Assembly (NCBI GenBank): GCA_910589595.1 | Contig: CAJUTM010000026.1 | Coordinates: 1 to 47,835 of the forward strand | DNA: 47,835 nucleotides | Direction of reading: 5' to 3' | DNA from: an uncultured Eubacterium sp. | GTDB lineage: Bacteria > Bacillota > Clostridia > Lachnospirales > Lachnospiraceae | Part shown: piece after piece, positions 26,001 through 33,809 of the stretch | How the letters are laid out: every line of letters starts with the position of its first letter | Numbering within the stretch: the first letter of the stretch is position 1 | The notes under the pieces: generated by a model | The model's input: the letters and a program-made list of their open reading frames with translations, nothing else | Databases searched by the model: none | Told to the model about the DNA's origin: nothing | Made by a program: the position numbers and the translations under genes

Positions 26001-27702
26001 GGAGCTTTCCGCAGAAAGTTATGAATACAGTCCGGAAACCGGAGAGATTCGCATTGACGGCAACTTCGTAAGAGGAGACATTGTAATTCAGGCGGCGGCA
26101 GAAAAGCAGATTTTCACCGTAACGCCTGAAGTGAAGCATCTTGCATTTGAAGGTGATTTAGTTTGTGATATGCTGAACGATTATCTGGCAATATTAAAAG
26201 AAGAGCAGGGTTATGCGCTTCCGGAAACAATTCGCGTGACCGTGGATGATGCGGATTTAGACGGCTTTAAGTATTCCAACGATACTGGAGAACTGCAGAT
26301 TTCCAAGAGTATGTTGACTGGCAATGTAGTTATTACTGCGGAGGGCGTGGCAAAAGAATTTCCGGTACATACGGAACTGGGAAATCTGAATTACGAGGGA
26401 GCTGCTACGGGCAATATGGAGCAGGCCTATAAAGCAAAAATCAGGCCTTATGAAAACTATTCACTTCCGGCTCACATCTCAATCAAAGTTGGCGGTGAGG
26501 TACTGGCAAAGGATGCATATTCCTATGATTCCATCACCGGTGATATTGAGATTTTCAAAGGCCAGATTAAAGATGATGTTTTGATACAGGCGAATGCGGA
26601 TAAGATAATTGTGCCGGCAAAGGAATATTATGTTTTGTATCGTCTGACAAATATGTCTGTCAGTGGAAGCGATAAAGCTGCTGACAATAAAGATTATATT
26701 GCCACGCTGCGTGCGAACGAGGGCTATTCACTACCGGCAGTCTTTTCTGTCACATCGGGAGATAAGCTGTTACGCCAGGGCGTTGATTATGGTTATAACG
26801 GTATTACGGGCGTCCTGACTATTCCGGCAGAAAGTATTAGCGGCAATATTGTAGTTGAGGCAGCAGGAAATCCAGTGACAAAGGTGGAGCAGAAAAAACC
26901 GGATGTCAGTAAACTGGTAGTAGTTCCACCGAAGTATGAAAACTCATTTGATGGAAAAGTTATTGGTGTAAATACGGAAATGGAATATTCCGTGGATGGT
27001 GGGAAAAGTTGGACAAAATGTAAGGGTGAGCAGATTACGGGATTAGGAACCGGAAAGGTCAGCATTCGTTTTTACGCTACCGGAACAAAGAACAGCAGTC
27101 CGATTGCCAACATTGAATTGGATTCTGCGACAATGGAATATTATATTCCGACAATCAGTATGTCAAAGCTGATGGGAAGAAATAAGAAATTCCAGTTGAA
27201 AATAAGGAATGTAAAAGGAGCGGCCGTAAAGGTTTCCAGTTCTAACCCATCGATAGTAAAAGTGAATAAAAAAGGCTTAATCACTTCCAAGAAAAAGACC
27301 GGTAAGGCGAAAGTCGTAGTGACAATTATTAAAGGCAAACATATCGTCCAGTATGTCGCTAAAGTTAAGGTTGTCAAAAAGGTAAAGAAAAACTATAGTC
27401 TCAGCAAATTTAAGACATCCTATAAAGCGCCGACGATTGCTCTTTACAAAAAACTTACCAAGGGAAAGAAATGGAAAGTGAAAATGACCCATACAAAGAA
27501 TGCTAAGATTTCGTTCCGCAGTTCGAATAAAAGCGTTGCTACGGTATCGAAGTCCGGCGTAGTAAAGGCAAAACGTTCCGGAAATACCCGCATTATGATT
27601 ACTGTTGCCAATGGCGGCGTTGTCGATAAGTATTATGTCGTATTGCGTGTATTCCAAAAAGGAGAGCGTTCGAATTTATCCTATCTGAAAGAAATAAAAT
27701 AA
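23059..27702 (+). CDS. giant repeat-containing secreted surface protein with Ig-like C-terminus
   Basis: This 1547-residue protein has a signal peptide cut near AYAEG. A lectin-like beta region covers about 90-400. Five related ~80-residue modules (about 648-750 and 935-1275) share a pattern: xYxAxLxxxxGYxLPxxIxV, then YxYxxxTGxIxI, then GNIxIxA. Two lysine-rich Big_2-like domains follow (about 1365-1440 and 1455-1537). There is no LPXTG motif and no terminal anchor helix; the Lys-rich domains may hold it to the wall by charge. A ligand-binding or adhesin role is inference. It has its own promoter and terminator. Confidence 0.75.
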   Translation: MKTIKVKKIAKSLLACGLILQGFIFAPAAYAEGTDDIVSVRTVDRDIMVGTTANSLYSSDEIISKMDLDASLANQSFNMSTTEIDATDLSNWYVYDHYDTKAYADEAAWQEATGYNKNLRPHFTYSEAASNVFFSTPLTVEEALERNQNTGGTGGNVYYLKEHIVASSENGNAAMKFYGYGTTGCTDFLFYPAQETGTKKVEYTINAKDVKTHSLSQAGFLFNCGITEDKLSGYALVFSFISGLAQEGDDPRNICAGGIQSAVIYKITNGPVALLHEDSSMFSPMSSYITQLKKIDLSSISFDGHFDVSNIEMLITNNSLKVYMTEAGEQSGDNPERKTLFDFQNQNSGEDTYCKDYTPSGFGGFGPIVPYQFHNCQYTSSYVYSNLKMSISESDSVLSGLSNCDYTKATQKDGQYVDNNKYFVLIGDNTEGENGFKDCFKRDFDDVYLEMLKNQSVMLITNLNIENMEGNINGTNYNLKDYLGENNVVQIQGNTAEELAAEIERVVANQQYSKEEAEQAKDALDEATGTGHDDHATARCFVSYNGLQVDKVNVTRMGEDSIELLIDDSLSINVTNPTHMLRYPDGTTKVLPDNKITIQGIANWPTGEYTVISEYAEKVSARTVFSVVSAQNSYLNGVGADEGAKDDHLSCLVNTIGVNRVAGKKEYKTALIADEGYQLPQNIVVKTDTLTKGTTTDANGVVRDSEGNPVELKTLVRNRDYTYDSATGEIVVDKDCITGNIYLYANTAKVIYDFTNVTAGTNPVTSVSSFDNKDLEVRLSVDSILEMPKSVTVSAGEESFEIAQDETKNVKGGVIAYLGNKVQVSSSLLGNNITIKASAGVFKVHYISNHECIAEGGETADIFYGKDYDNIITVAKGYTVVDASAALGSETDDEGNPLKRPESFTFEPETCAFHVDGEEILDDIYITVRAKRNNGKVTANVTNLEFDGESFCVPDTDYTAKLTAEKGYALPEQITVTADNQELSAESYEYSPETGEIRIDGNFVRGDIVIQAAAEKQIFTVTPEVKHLAFEGDLVCDMLNDYLAILKEEQGYALPETIRVTVDDADLDGFKYSNDTGELQISKSMLTGNVVITAEGVAKEFPVHTELGNLNYEGAATGNMEQAYKAKIRPYENYSLPAHISIKVGGEVLAKDAYSYDSITGDIEIFKGQIKDDVLIQANADKIIVPAKEYYVLYRLTNMSVSGSDKAADNKDYIATLRANEGYSLPAVFSVTSGDKLLRQGVDYGYNGITGVLTIPAESISGNIVVEAAGNPVTKVEQKKPDVSKLVVVPPKYENSFDGKVIGVNTEMEYSVDGGKSWTKCKGEQITGLGTGKVSIRFYATGTKNSSPIANIELDSATMEYYIPTISMSKLMGRNKKFQLKIRNVKGAAVKVSSSNPSIVKVNKKGLITSKKKTGKAKVVVTIIKGKHIVQYVAKVKVVKKVKKNYSLSKFKTSYKAPTIALYKKLTKGKKWKVKMTHTKNAKISFRSSNKSVATVSKSGVVKAKRSGNTRIMITVANGGVVDKYYVVLRVFQKGERSNLSYLKEIK

Positions 27703-27717
27703 TATGCAGCAGCTTGC

Positions 27718-27750
27718 AAAAGGCGCGCGCTTTGGCGGCGCCTTTTGTTG
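27718..27750 (+). terminator. intrinsic terminator after the surface protein
   Basis: AAAAGGCGC (27718-27726) and GCGCCTTTT (27738-27746) form a 9-bp perfect stem with an 11-base loop, followed by a short T-rich stretch. It lies 16 bases after the stop. Confidence 0.8.
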
Positions 27751-27828
27751 TTTATGCGGGAATATTTCATGTTTCAAATGTCAATGATATGAGATAAACA
27801 ATACTATGTTTTCAGGATGGGGATAATT

Positions 27829-28110
27829 ATGGCAGTCAACAAGAAACAGTTTATTAAACAAATGGCAAAGAACGGGCACACAACACAGCTTGCCTGCAGG
27901 GAATATTTGAATCTGGCTCTTGATACGTTTTATGAGTTATTGCGGGATGGTAAAGAAATTAAACTCTATGGTATTTTAAGCGCGGAATTAAAAACCATGC
28001 CGGAAAGGATGGCAAGAAATCCGCAGACAGGGAAAGAATGTATGGTGTCGGAGCATAAGCGGGTGAAGATTAAAATTAGTCAGACACTCCGCGACAAATT
28101 GAATAACTAA
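27829..28110 (+). CDS. HU/IHF-family DNA-binding protein
   Basis: This 93-residue protein with the HU fold has an N-terminal helical dimerisation part, a beta-saddle and the arm motif RMARNPQTGKE, which intercalates into DNA in HU. The arm is followed by a divergent C-terminus (KRVKIKISQTLRD). ATG 27829 gives the usual HU start; an in-frame ATG at 27817 overlaps the likely ribosome site GGATGGGG. It is a single gene with no evident operon partner, and probably a nucleoid or accessory architectural protein. It is less basic and more divergent than housekeeping HU, so it is likely not the main copy. Confidence 0.8.
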   Translation: MAVNKKQFIKQMAKNGHTTQLACREYLNLALDTFYELLRDGKEIKLYGILSAELKTMPERMARNPQTGKECMVSEHKRVKIKISQTLRDKLNN

Positions 28111-28145
28111 GACCGTTTTTGGCAATGTAAAATAGGAAAAGTACA

Positions 28146-28174
28146 TTGACGGTTTGCGTCGGAAAAAGTATAAT
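28146..28174 (+). promoter_or_regulatory. promoter for the zinc-ribbon/SecD-head gene
   Basis: TTGACG (28146-28151), a 17-base spacer and a perfect TATAAT (28169-28174) lie 27 bases before the ATG at 28201. A GGAGGGGG ribosome site sits between them. Confidence 0.8.
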
Positions 28175-28200
28175 TATAGTAAAAACGGAGGGGGAATTAG

Positions 28201-28944
28201 ATGTATTGTCAAAATTGCGGTAAACAAATGGAGGAAGGAGCAACATTTTGTTCGGAGTGTGGTTCTTCTTTACAAAATCAAAATACTTATACAACATCGA
28301 ACAGTTATACAACATCAAATAGTTATGTAACTTCTTTTGAAATGGCTTCGCAGAAAAAGGGGACTGCCATTGCGGCACTGGTATTAGGGATTTTCGGATT
28401 GTTGGCATGGATTATTCCGATAGTAGGATTACCAGTGGGGATTGTCGGCTTAGTGCTTGGAATCAAAGGCAGTAAGAAAAGCGGCAAAGGTATGGCGATT
28501 GCGGGAATTGTCTTAAGTACGATTTGTCTCATTCTCACGATTATCAATGGGGCGATTGGCGCTTATCAGGGCTATAAAGGAGAGGCTTGGTTTCAACAGG
28601 ATAAGGTACTTCAGGAATCGGAGAAGAATGAATTTACAATTAGGGACGATAAGGGAAATATTTTGTTGTCAGGCGGAATTGAGGCAGTGGAGTTGAAATC
28701 TTTGGATTTGGCAAACGGTGAGAAGCAATATGCAGCAGAGATTCGGTTTTCTGATTCGGCGGCGGAGAAATTTACTCAAATAACAGCAGAACATATCGGG
28801 GAGCAATTGGGAATATATCTTAATGATAACAGGGTTTCAAATCCATATGTACAGTCTCAGATTGAAGGAGGAGTCTGTCAGATAACGGCAGAAAGTCAAA
28901 GTCTTGCCAATGAATTGGTGGAATCACTTCGGAAATGTATATAA
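28201..28944 (+). CDS. zinc-ribbon, DUF4190 and SecD P1-head-like membrane protein
   Basis: This 247-residue protein begins with a four-cysteine zinc ribbon (C3, C6, C20 and C23). A Thr/Ser/Asn-rich linker follows, then two membrane segments with the small-residue pattern of DUF4190 (about 60-125). The extracytoplasmic tail (about 145-247) contains AAEKFTQITAEHIGEQLGIY and NPYVQSQIEGG followed by CQITA, resembling the P1 head of SecD. SecD heads contact translocating polypeptide; a role in export or envelope quality control here is inference. It is expressed from its own strong promoter. Confidence 0.75.
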   Translation: MYCQNCGKQMEEGATFCSECGSSLQNQNTYTTSNSYTTSNSYVTSFEMASQKKGTAIAALVLGIFGLLAWIIPIVGLPVGIVGLVLGIKGSKKSGKGMAIAGIVLSTICLILTIINGAIGAYQGYKGEAWFQQDKVLQESEKNEFTIRDDKGNILLSGGIEAVELKSLDLANGEKQYAAEIRFSDSAAEKFTQITAEHIGEQLGIYLNDNRVSNPYVQSQIEGGVCQITAESQSLANELVESLRKCI

Positions 28945-28979
28945 ATGAGCCGGAGAGTGGAAGGAGAAGATAGTTTCCC

Positions 28980-29732
28980 ATGAATGAATGTGTAAAAAAT
29001 CTAAATCGGATTGAATTTGTCGTCACTATGGCTTGCACGGGAAAGTGCAAACATTGTTCTCAGGGAAACCATGACGCCAGTTCCGAACATTTTGATGCAG
29101 ATATAGCAGAAAAGATAATATCTGATATATGCAGTATGTATACCATTGAGTCTTTGATGACTTTTGGCGGGGAGCCGCTGCTCTGGCCGGAAGTCGTTTC
29201 CCGTATACATAAAGCGGCAGCAGAACAGGGAATACCAAAGAGGCAGTTGATTACCAACGGCTTTTTTTCCAAAGACAGAAAACGAATCAAAGAAGTTGTT
29301 GATATGCTTGCCGATAGCGAGCTCGGTGAGATTGCCTTATCAGTTGATGCATTTCATCAGGAAACAATACCGTTAGAGCCTGTCAAATATTTTGCGGAGT
29401 GTGTGACAAAAACGGATATGTCCATAAAGCTCCATCCTGCATGGCTGGTAGATGAAACAGATAATAATCCCTATAACGTAAGAACAAGGGAGATTATGAA
29501 AGAGTTTGATTATCTGAAGATTTCCGTTAGTTCGGGAAATGTAATTTTCCCGAGCGGCAATGCTGTCAAATATCTGGGTGAATATTTTGATGAAAATAAA
29601 GAGTATACAAGTCCTTACGATGAAGACCCGAAAGATATCAGGGCAATTGGTTTTTTACCTGATGGCGATGTATTGGACGGTAATGTATATCGGGATAGTA
29701 TAATTGATATTTTAAATGGGTATAGGGCGTAG
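28980..29732 (+). CDS. radical SAM protein (small, no SPASM domain)
   Basis: This 250-residue protein has a CxxxCxxC cluster (Cys19, Cys23, Cys26) for a 4Fe-4S centre that cleaves S-adenosylmethionine. MTFGGEPLLWPE is the GGE SAM-binding motif and ITNGF a following barrel strand. The C-terminus (about 180-250) is short with no extra cysteines, so no auxiliary cluster is expected. The substrate is unknown and no precursor-peptide gene is visible beside it. An AAGGAG site precedes the ATG, 35 bases after the SecD-head gene, so the two may be co-transcribed. Confidence 0.8.
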   Translation: MNECVKNLNRIEFVVTMACTGKCKHCSQGNHDASSEHFDADIAEKIISDICSMYTIESLMTFGGEPLLWPEVVSRIHKAAAEQGIPKRQLITNGFFSKDRKRIKEVVDMLADSELGEIALSVDAFHQETIPLEPVKYFAECVTKTDMSIKLHPAWLVDETDNNPYNVRTREIMKEFDYLKISVSSGNVIFPSGNAVKYLGEYFDENKEYTSPYDEDPKDIRAIGFLPDGDVLDGNVYRDSIIDILNGYRA

Positions 29733-29797
29733 GGAATATACTTTTTGTTTGATGATGTTTTTAATAATACAGTTGATTTGAGGTTTTTTACACACCT

Positions 29798-29846
29798 ATT
29801 GACTTTTATGACATATAATTATATAATTATAAGCATAAAAGTCAAT
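29798..29846 (+). promoter_or_regulatory. promoter and palindromic operator of the AbiE toxin-antitoxin pair
   Basis: TTGACT (29799-29804), a 17-base spacer and TATAAT (29822-29827) form a near-consensus promoter. Two perfect 13-base inverted arms, ATTGACTTTTATG (29798-29810) and its complement (29834-29846), bracket it. One arm covers the -35 and the other the expected transcription start. AbiEi antitoxins are known to repress their own operon through inverted repeats, so this is the likely operator. Confidence 0.85.
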
Positions 29847-29855
29847 GGAAAGTAG

Positions 29856-30458
29856 ATGATAAATTTGAGAGCGACGGAAGAGATTATTAAGATGGCAAGA
29901 GAAAATAATGGCATAATTACTACGGCAATGGTGGTTGCAGCAGGTTTTTCTCGTGGTAATATCAAATATCTTGTTGACAAAGGTGTGATTGAGAAATCTG
30001 CCAGAGGTGTTTATATTCTGCCGGAAGTCTGGAATGATGAGATTTTTAATTTACAGCATCGATTCAAAAGAGGAATCTATTCTCATGAAACAGCCTTGTT
30101 TCTATGGGATTTAACAGATAGAACTCCGAATAGATATCATATGACCTTTCCGGTGAATTACAATTTGACAAAGCCAAAGGAAGAAAATATTCGCTGTGTG
30201 CAGTGTAAGAAAGCATTATATGATTTGGGAATAGAAGAAGTGACTACGCCGGGAGGAAATACCGTAAGAGCTTATAGTGTAGAGCGCACTCTCTGTGATA
30301 CTTTAAGACCTCATAGCCATACAGATATTCAGATTGTGGCGGAAGCGTTTAAACATTATGTAACTAGAAGTGATAGAAACATTCCGGTTTTGTCAGAATA
30401 TGCAAAAATTCTAAAAATTGAAACAAGACTCCGGTCATATCTGGAGGTACTGCTATGA
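29856..30458 (+). CDS. abiEi: AbiEi-type antitoxin (type IV TA) and autorepressor
   Basis: This 200-residue protein has an N-terminal winged-helix part (about 1-60, ATEEIIKMARENNGIITTAMV and SARGVYILPE) typical of AbiEi_4. The C-terminal antitoxin domain carries HETALFLWDLTDRTPNRYHMT and RAYSVERTLCDTLRP. AbiEi counters the AbiEii nucleotidyltransferase without stable binding and represses the operon. The ATG lies 10 bases after the operator arm with only a weak ribosome site. Its stop overlaps the AbiEii start by four bases, the usual coupling. Confidence 0.9.
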   Translation: MINLRATEEIIKMARENNGIITTAMVVAAGFSRGNIKYLVDKGVIEKSARGVYILPEVWNDEIFNLQHRFKRGIYSHETALFLWDLTDRTPNRYHMTFPVNYNLTKPKEENIRCVQCKKALYDLGIEEVTTPGGNTVRAYSVERTLCDTLRPHSHTDIQIVAEAFKHYVTRSDRNIPVLSEYAKILKIETRLRSYLEVLL

Positions 30459-31288
30459 GAAATGCAAGGCAGTTAAAGGCAATAATTAGAAATATTGCAA
30501 AAGATAAGCATGTGTCTGCACAGCTTGTTATGCAGAATTTTATGTTGGAGAGATTATTAGAACGAATATCTGTTTCGAAGTATCAGAAGAATTTTATCTT
30601 GAAAGGTGGCTTCCTGATTGCCGCAATGGTGGGGCTTGATACTAGAGCAACTATGGATATGGATGCTACGATAAAAGGACTACCTGTGAATGAACAAACT
30701 GTACGGAACATGTTCGAAGAAATATGTAAAATAGAATTAGAGGATAATGTAACATTTAGTTTTCGTAGTATTGGAGAGATTCGTGAGGGTGATGTATACG
30801 CAGGATATCGTGTTTCATTATATGCAAATTATCCACCAATGGCAGTTCCCCTGAAATTAGATATAACCACGGGCGATAAAATAACGCCAAAAGAAATTGA
30901 ATATCAGTTCAAACTCCTACTGGAGGACAGAAAGATTTCAGTATTTGCTTATAACTTGGAAACAATAATGGCGGAGAAATTGGAAACAGTAATATCCAGA
31001 GGCGACCAGAACACAAGACTAAGAGATTATTACGATATATACATATTGTCTAAACTACAATATTCAAATATAGTACCTGCTTCGTTAAAGGAAGCGTTGA
31101 ATGAGACAACGGAGAAACGTGGCTCGAAGGCAGTAGTTGAGGATTATCATAACATTATGGATACGGTTAGAAGCAGTGAGGTTATGCAGAAACGGTGGGA
31201 TAACTATCAAAAGGATTTTGAGTATGCAAAGGATATTGCATTTAAAGATGTGTGTACTGCAGTCATAAGATTAATAAGTAGTCTCTAA
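30455..31288 (+). CDS. abiEii: AbiEii/AbiGii nucleotidyltransferase-like toxin
   Basis: This 277-residue member of the DUF1814 nucleotidyltransferase fold shows motif I as KGGFLIAAMVGLDTRATMDMD, with Gly51-Gly52, Arg64 and the metal-binding Asp68-x-Asp70. Later motifs are PLKLDITTGDKI and YNLETIMAEKLETV, followed by RLRDYYDIYIL. AbiEii uses GTP or another NTP to act on an RNA target and arrest growth, giving abortive infection. All catalytic positions look intact, so it should be active. GGAGG precedes the ATG. Confidence 0.9.
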   Translation: MRNARQLKAIIRNIAKDKHVSAQLVMQNFMLERLLERISVSKYQKNFILKGGFLIAAMVGLDTRATMDMDATIKGLPVNEQTVRNMFEEICKIELEDNVTFSFRSIGEIREGDVYAGYRVSLYANYPPMAVPLKLDITTGDKITPKEIEYQFKLLLEDRKISVFAYNLETIMAEKLETVISRGDQNTRLRDYYDIYILSKLQYSNIVPASLKEALNETTEKRGSKAVVEDYHNIMDTVRSSEVMQKRWDNYQKDFEYAKDIAFKDVCTAVIRLISSL

Positions 31289-31326
31289 AAAGCGGATGTA
31301 AATTAGCTTCCAGCCGTTTGTCCGTT

Positions 31327-32211
31327 TTATTGCTGTTCGATAAATTTTCGAAATTCCTCAAGAAATTTTCCGGCGGCTTTGGAAAATATCTGATATTTTT
31401 TCCAGACGAGGTTCATGCCAACGTCCAGCAGAGGCTTACAGGGGATAAAACAGAGACTGCTATTTCCGGTTGTATTAATAATCCGGTCCAGGGCAAAGGC
31501 ATAGCCAAGGCCCTCATCAACCATAAGGGAGGCGTTGAAGAGCAGATTATAAGTAGCCGCAATATGTAATTCACTAATCGGTTTTCCAAGCCATGAGGCC
31601 AGTAAGCCGCCATCTCTCGTGTTTCGGCTAAACATAAGCGGTTTATCCCATAAATCTTGTGGGGTAATATATTTTTTCTCTGCCAGAGGACTGTCTTTTC
31701 TCATTAAAATCCCATAGACATCTTTGACCGGAAATTGCATATATTCATACTTGGATGTATCAACCGAGTCAAATAAAAGCCCGAAATCAATCAACCCTTT
31801 ATCCAGACTTTCGAGAACATCTGTGGAGTCGCCGCTGGAAATATGGTAGTGGATGTCGGGATATTCAATCTGCAGTCTTTTGCCTGTCTTGGCGAGCAGG
31901 CGGACGGCGTCGGTCTCTCCGGCGCCAATATAAATATCTCCGGCAATAGTTTCGTCGGAAATGGTAATTTCCCGCTCTGTCTTCTGTACCAATGCAAGAA
32001 TTTCTTCAGCGCGCTTGCGTAAAATCATACCCTCTTCCGTTAGTGTGATTTTGCGGTTTCCGCGTATCATCAGTTGCTTTCCCAGTTCATCTTCCATATC
32101 TTTCAACTGTCTGGAAAGTGTTGGCTGGGAAAGGTGAAGAGCCTCTGCAGCGCCGGAAATGCTCTGCTCTCTTGTAACGGCAAGAAAATATTGAAGAACA
32201 CGTAACTCCAT
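31327..32211 (-). CDS. LysR-family transcriptional regulator
   Basis: This 294-residue protein has an N-terminal winged helix (MELRVLQYFLAV, ISGAAEALHLSQPTLSRQLKDMEDELG) and a two-lobed effector domain (about 90-294). ATG 32211 is chosen because AGGAGG lies seven bases upstream; an in-frame extension to 32319 lacks one. It converges on the AbiE pair, with 38 bases between stops. The target usually lies divergently, but here the divergent side holds only a decayed zinc-ribbon gene, so the regulated gene may be elsewhere or lost. Confidence 0.9.
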   Translation of the reverse strand: MELRVLQYFLAVTREQSISGAAEALHLSQPTLSRQLKDMEDELGKQLMIRGNRKITLTEEGMILRKRAEEILALVQKTEREITISDETIAGDIYIGAGETDAVRLLAKTGKRLQIEYPDIHYHISSGDSTDVLESLDKGLIDFGLLFDSVDTSKYEYMQFPVKDVYGILMRKDSPLAEKKYITPQDLWDKPLMFSRNTRDGGLLASWLGKPISELHIAATYNLLFNASLMVDEGLGYAFALDRIINTTGNSSLCFIPCKPLLDVGMNLVWKKYQIFSKAAGKFLEEFRKFIEQQ

Positions 32212-32321
32212 TGTCAGACCCTCCTTAATATAAAATGAATTACTTTTTTGCGAGTACATATAAGCGGTATAAATAATTTTGATTAAAGTATAACCTGATA
32301 TGCTATAGTCGTCAAGCATGG

Positions 32322-32690
32322 ATGTGTATATGGTATAAGAATTTATTATGGTTAAAATGAGTGACTGCGATGCTATTTTGTCAGAGTTTGTTTGGTCGGT
32401 ACATTAGATGAAAATGGAAGTTATAATTAAGACTCTGGTAGACAACGTTAAAAATTCGCTCTCTGGCATAGTTATGTTCTATGTGCGAGGGAGATTATTT
32501 GTGATGATAAAAAGTTAAAAAAGCAAAGTGATTTTGAAGAAGAAGCGTTCTTGTGATTAGAGGTGTGTTATAAAACAAAATTGAATTTGCAATTGTGTAG
32601 TCTGCTGTATTTGTGTATAATATGAGTATACAGACAGCCGTAGCAGAATTTGTATGATGGCGATTACGATTTTGATGAGATGAACCCTGA
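32322..32690. other. intergenic region upstream of the LysR gene
   Basis: No intact gene is seen. TATAAT at 32616-32621 with a poor TTGTGT 17 bases upstream may be the old promoter of the decayed zinc-ribbon gene. LysR-type operator sequence is likely near 32220-32340 but no clear T-N11-A dyad stands out. Confidence 0.4.
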
Positions 32691-33121
32691 TGTGGAAACC
32701 AATTACAGGAAGGAGCAGCATTTTGTTCCAATTGTGGAACAAGAATTGATGGTGTGGCAAATACAAATGAAGAACAGGAAAAAGTTTTATTGGAAGGGTT
32801 ATGTAACAGGATAAAAAGCAAGTTTAATGTTCAGAACGGACATGGAGTGCTTACGAATAAAAGATTTATTTATGACAAACATAGTATCGCCAAAATGGCG
32901 GTAATTGGTTTGCTTGTTAATTTTACAAAAGGTACTTATGATTTTGATATTGAATTTTCCGACATTGAGAAGTAAAGGATGGCAGGCAGGGAGTAAGCAA
33001 AACTATCATTTTTGTGAATAGATATGGTGAAGAATACAACTTCTATATTAAGAACAGGCAGAAGTGGGTAATTGAACTAACAAATTTGTTAGGAAGAGAG
33101 AAAGTTCACTGTTCCTTATAG
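32691..33121 (+). pseudogene. decayed zinc-ribbon plus PH-like domain protein
   Basis: One frame reads CGNQLQEGAAFCSNCG, a zinc ribbon lacking its start because a TGA precedes it at 32688. It continues as HGVLTNKRFIYDKH to a TAA at 32975. The matching C-terminal half (GVSKTIIFVNRYGEEYNFYIKN) resumes in another frame at 32990 and stops at 33121. The whole resembles zinc-ribbon proteins with a bacterial PH-like domain. It has both a lost start and a frameshift near 32980, so it is a dead gene. A GTG at 32754 could give a 73-residue fragment but no ribosome site supports it. Confidence 0.65.
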
Positions 33122-33261
33122 TTTGAATTTAAATTTTGAGTCAGGAATACGCAGACCGTCGCTATGGAATTTATCCATATGCGGCGGTTTGTTATTTACG
33201 CGGAGGCAAAGTGAGGATATGTCTGTGCTTGCACAAGACTATCCGAGCGCGCCCGCGAACC

Positions 33262-33297
33262 CGAGCAGTCTCGCGAAGCGTGACGCTCGTGGTTTTT
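33262..33297 (+). terminator. terminator-like hairpin
   Basis: CGAGC (33262-33266) pairs with GCTCG (33285-33289). Inside are GTC/GAC and CGC/GCG steps separated by a bulge and a T-T mismatch around a GAA loop. A TGG and five Ts follow. It lies between the decayed gene and the BlaI promoter, in an unusually GC-rich patch. Confidence 0.6.
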
Positions 33298-33335
33298 ACA
33301 AAAAAACGTCAACGGCTATTAATGATTAATGATGA

Positions 33336-33364
33336 TTGACCGATATATAAATTGACAATATACA
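33336..33364 (+). promoter_or_regulatory. promoter for the BlaI-like gene
   Basis: TTGACC (33336-33341), a 17-base spacer and TATACA (33359-33364) lie 19 bases before the ATG at 33384. A second TTGACA lies inside the spacer. No clear TACA/TGTA dyad of the kind bound by BlaI/MecI was seen. Confidence 0.6.
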
Positions 33365-33383
33365 TCGAAAGGAAAGAAGCGGT

Positions 33384-33809
33384 ATGGCAAAGGAAGAAAT
33401 TACACCGAGCGAATGGCAGATTATGGAAGTCCTGTGGTCCTGTGGGGAACCCCTGACATCCTCCGAGGTCTACAAAAGAATGAAAGGAAATGTGGAAATG
33501 TCAATGAGAATGGTGCGGGTGCTGATGAATCGCCTGAACCAAAAAGACATCCTCGGCTATACAGTGGATGAACGCGATTCGAGGGTTTATCACTATTATG
33601 TGCAGAAGTCAAGAGAGGAGTGTGTGAAAGAAAAAAGCAGGAAGTTTGTGGACAGCTACTTTTCCGGCAATGGGACAAATGCGATGGCGGCGCTGCTACA
33701 TAGTTTTGCCTTGACCGATGAACAGATTGAAGAGCTGGAAGAGATTTTGGAGAAAAGCCGGAACCGCAGTACAGAGTCTGCGGACAAAGAGGGTGGCCCC
33801 CATGCCTGA
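33384..33809 (+). CDS. BlaI/MecI/CopY-family transcriptional repressor, apparently orphan
   Basis: This 141-residue winged-helix protein has EEITPSEWQIMEVLW, TSSEVYKRM and MVRVLMNRLNQKDILGY, followed by the dimerisation helices typical of BlaI (KFVDSYFSGNG, LTDEQIEELEEILE). BlaI repressors normally precede a BlaR1/MecR1 M56 sensor protease. Here the next 350 bases hold no such gene, so the inducer-sensing partner is missing. The C-terminal tail after residue 125 is extra and polar. Its target is unknown. Confidence 0.88.
   Translation: MAKEEITPSEWQIMEVLWSCGEPLTSSEVYKRMKGNVEMSMRMVRVLMNRLNQKDILGYTVDERDSRVYHYYVQKSREECVKEKSRKFVDSYFSGNGTNAMAALLHSFALTDEQIEELEEILEKSRNRSTESADKEGGPHA

Noticed and set aside
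28980..29732. RiPP cluster around the radical SAM gene
   Set aside because: No precursor peptide, transporter or SPASM domain nearby.
31288..31327. Possible bidirectional terminator between AbiEii and LysR stops
   Set aside because: The AAAGCGGA and TCCGTTTT arms pair with one G-U, but the loop is over 20 bases; too weak to list.
33123..33339. Two overlapping plus-strand frames of ~67 codons
   Set aside because: Both run through the terminator-like hairpin, lack ribosome sites and show no family pattern.
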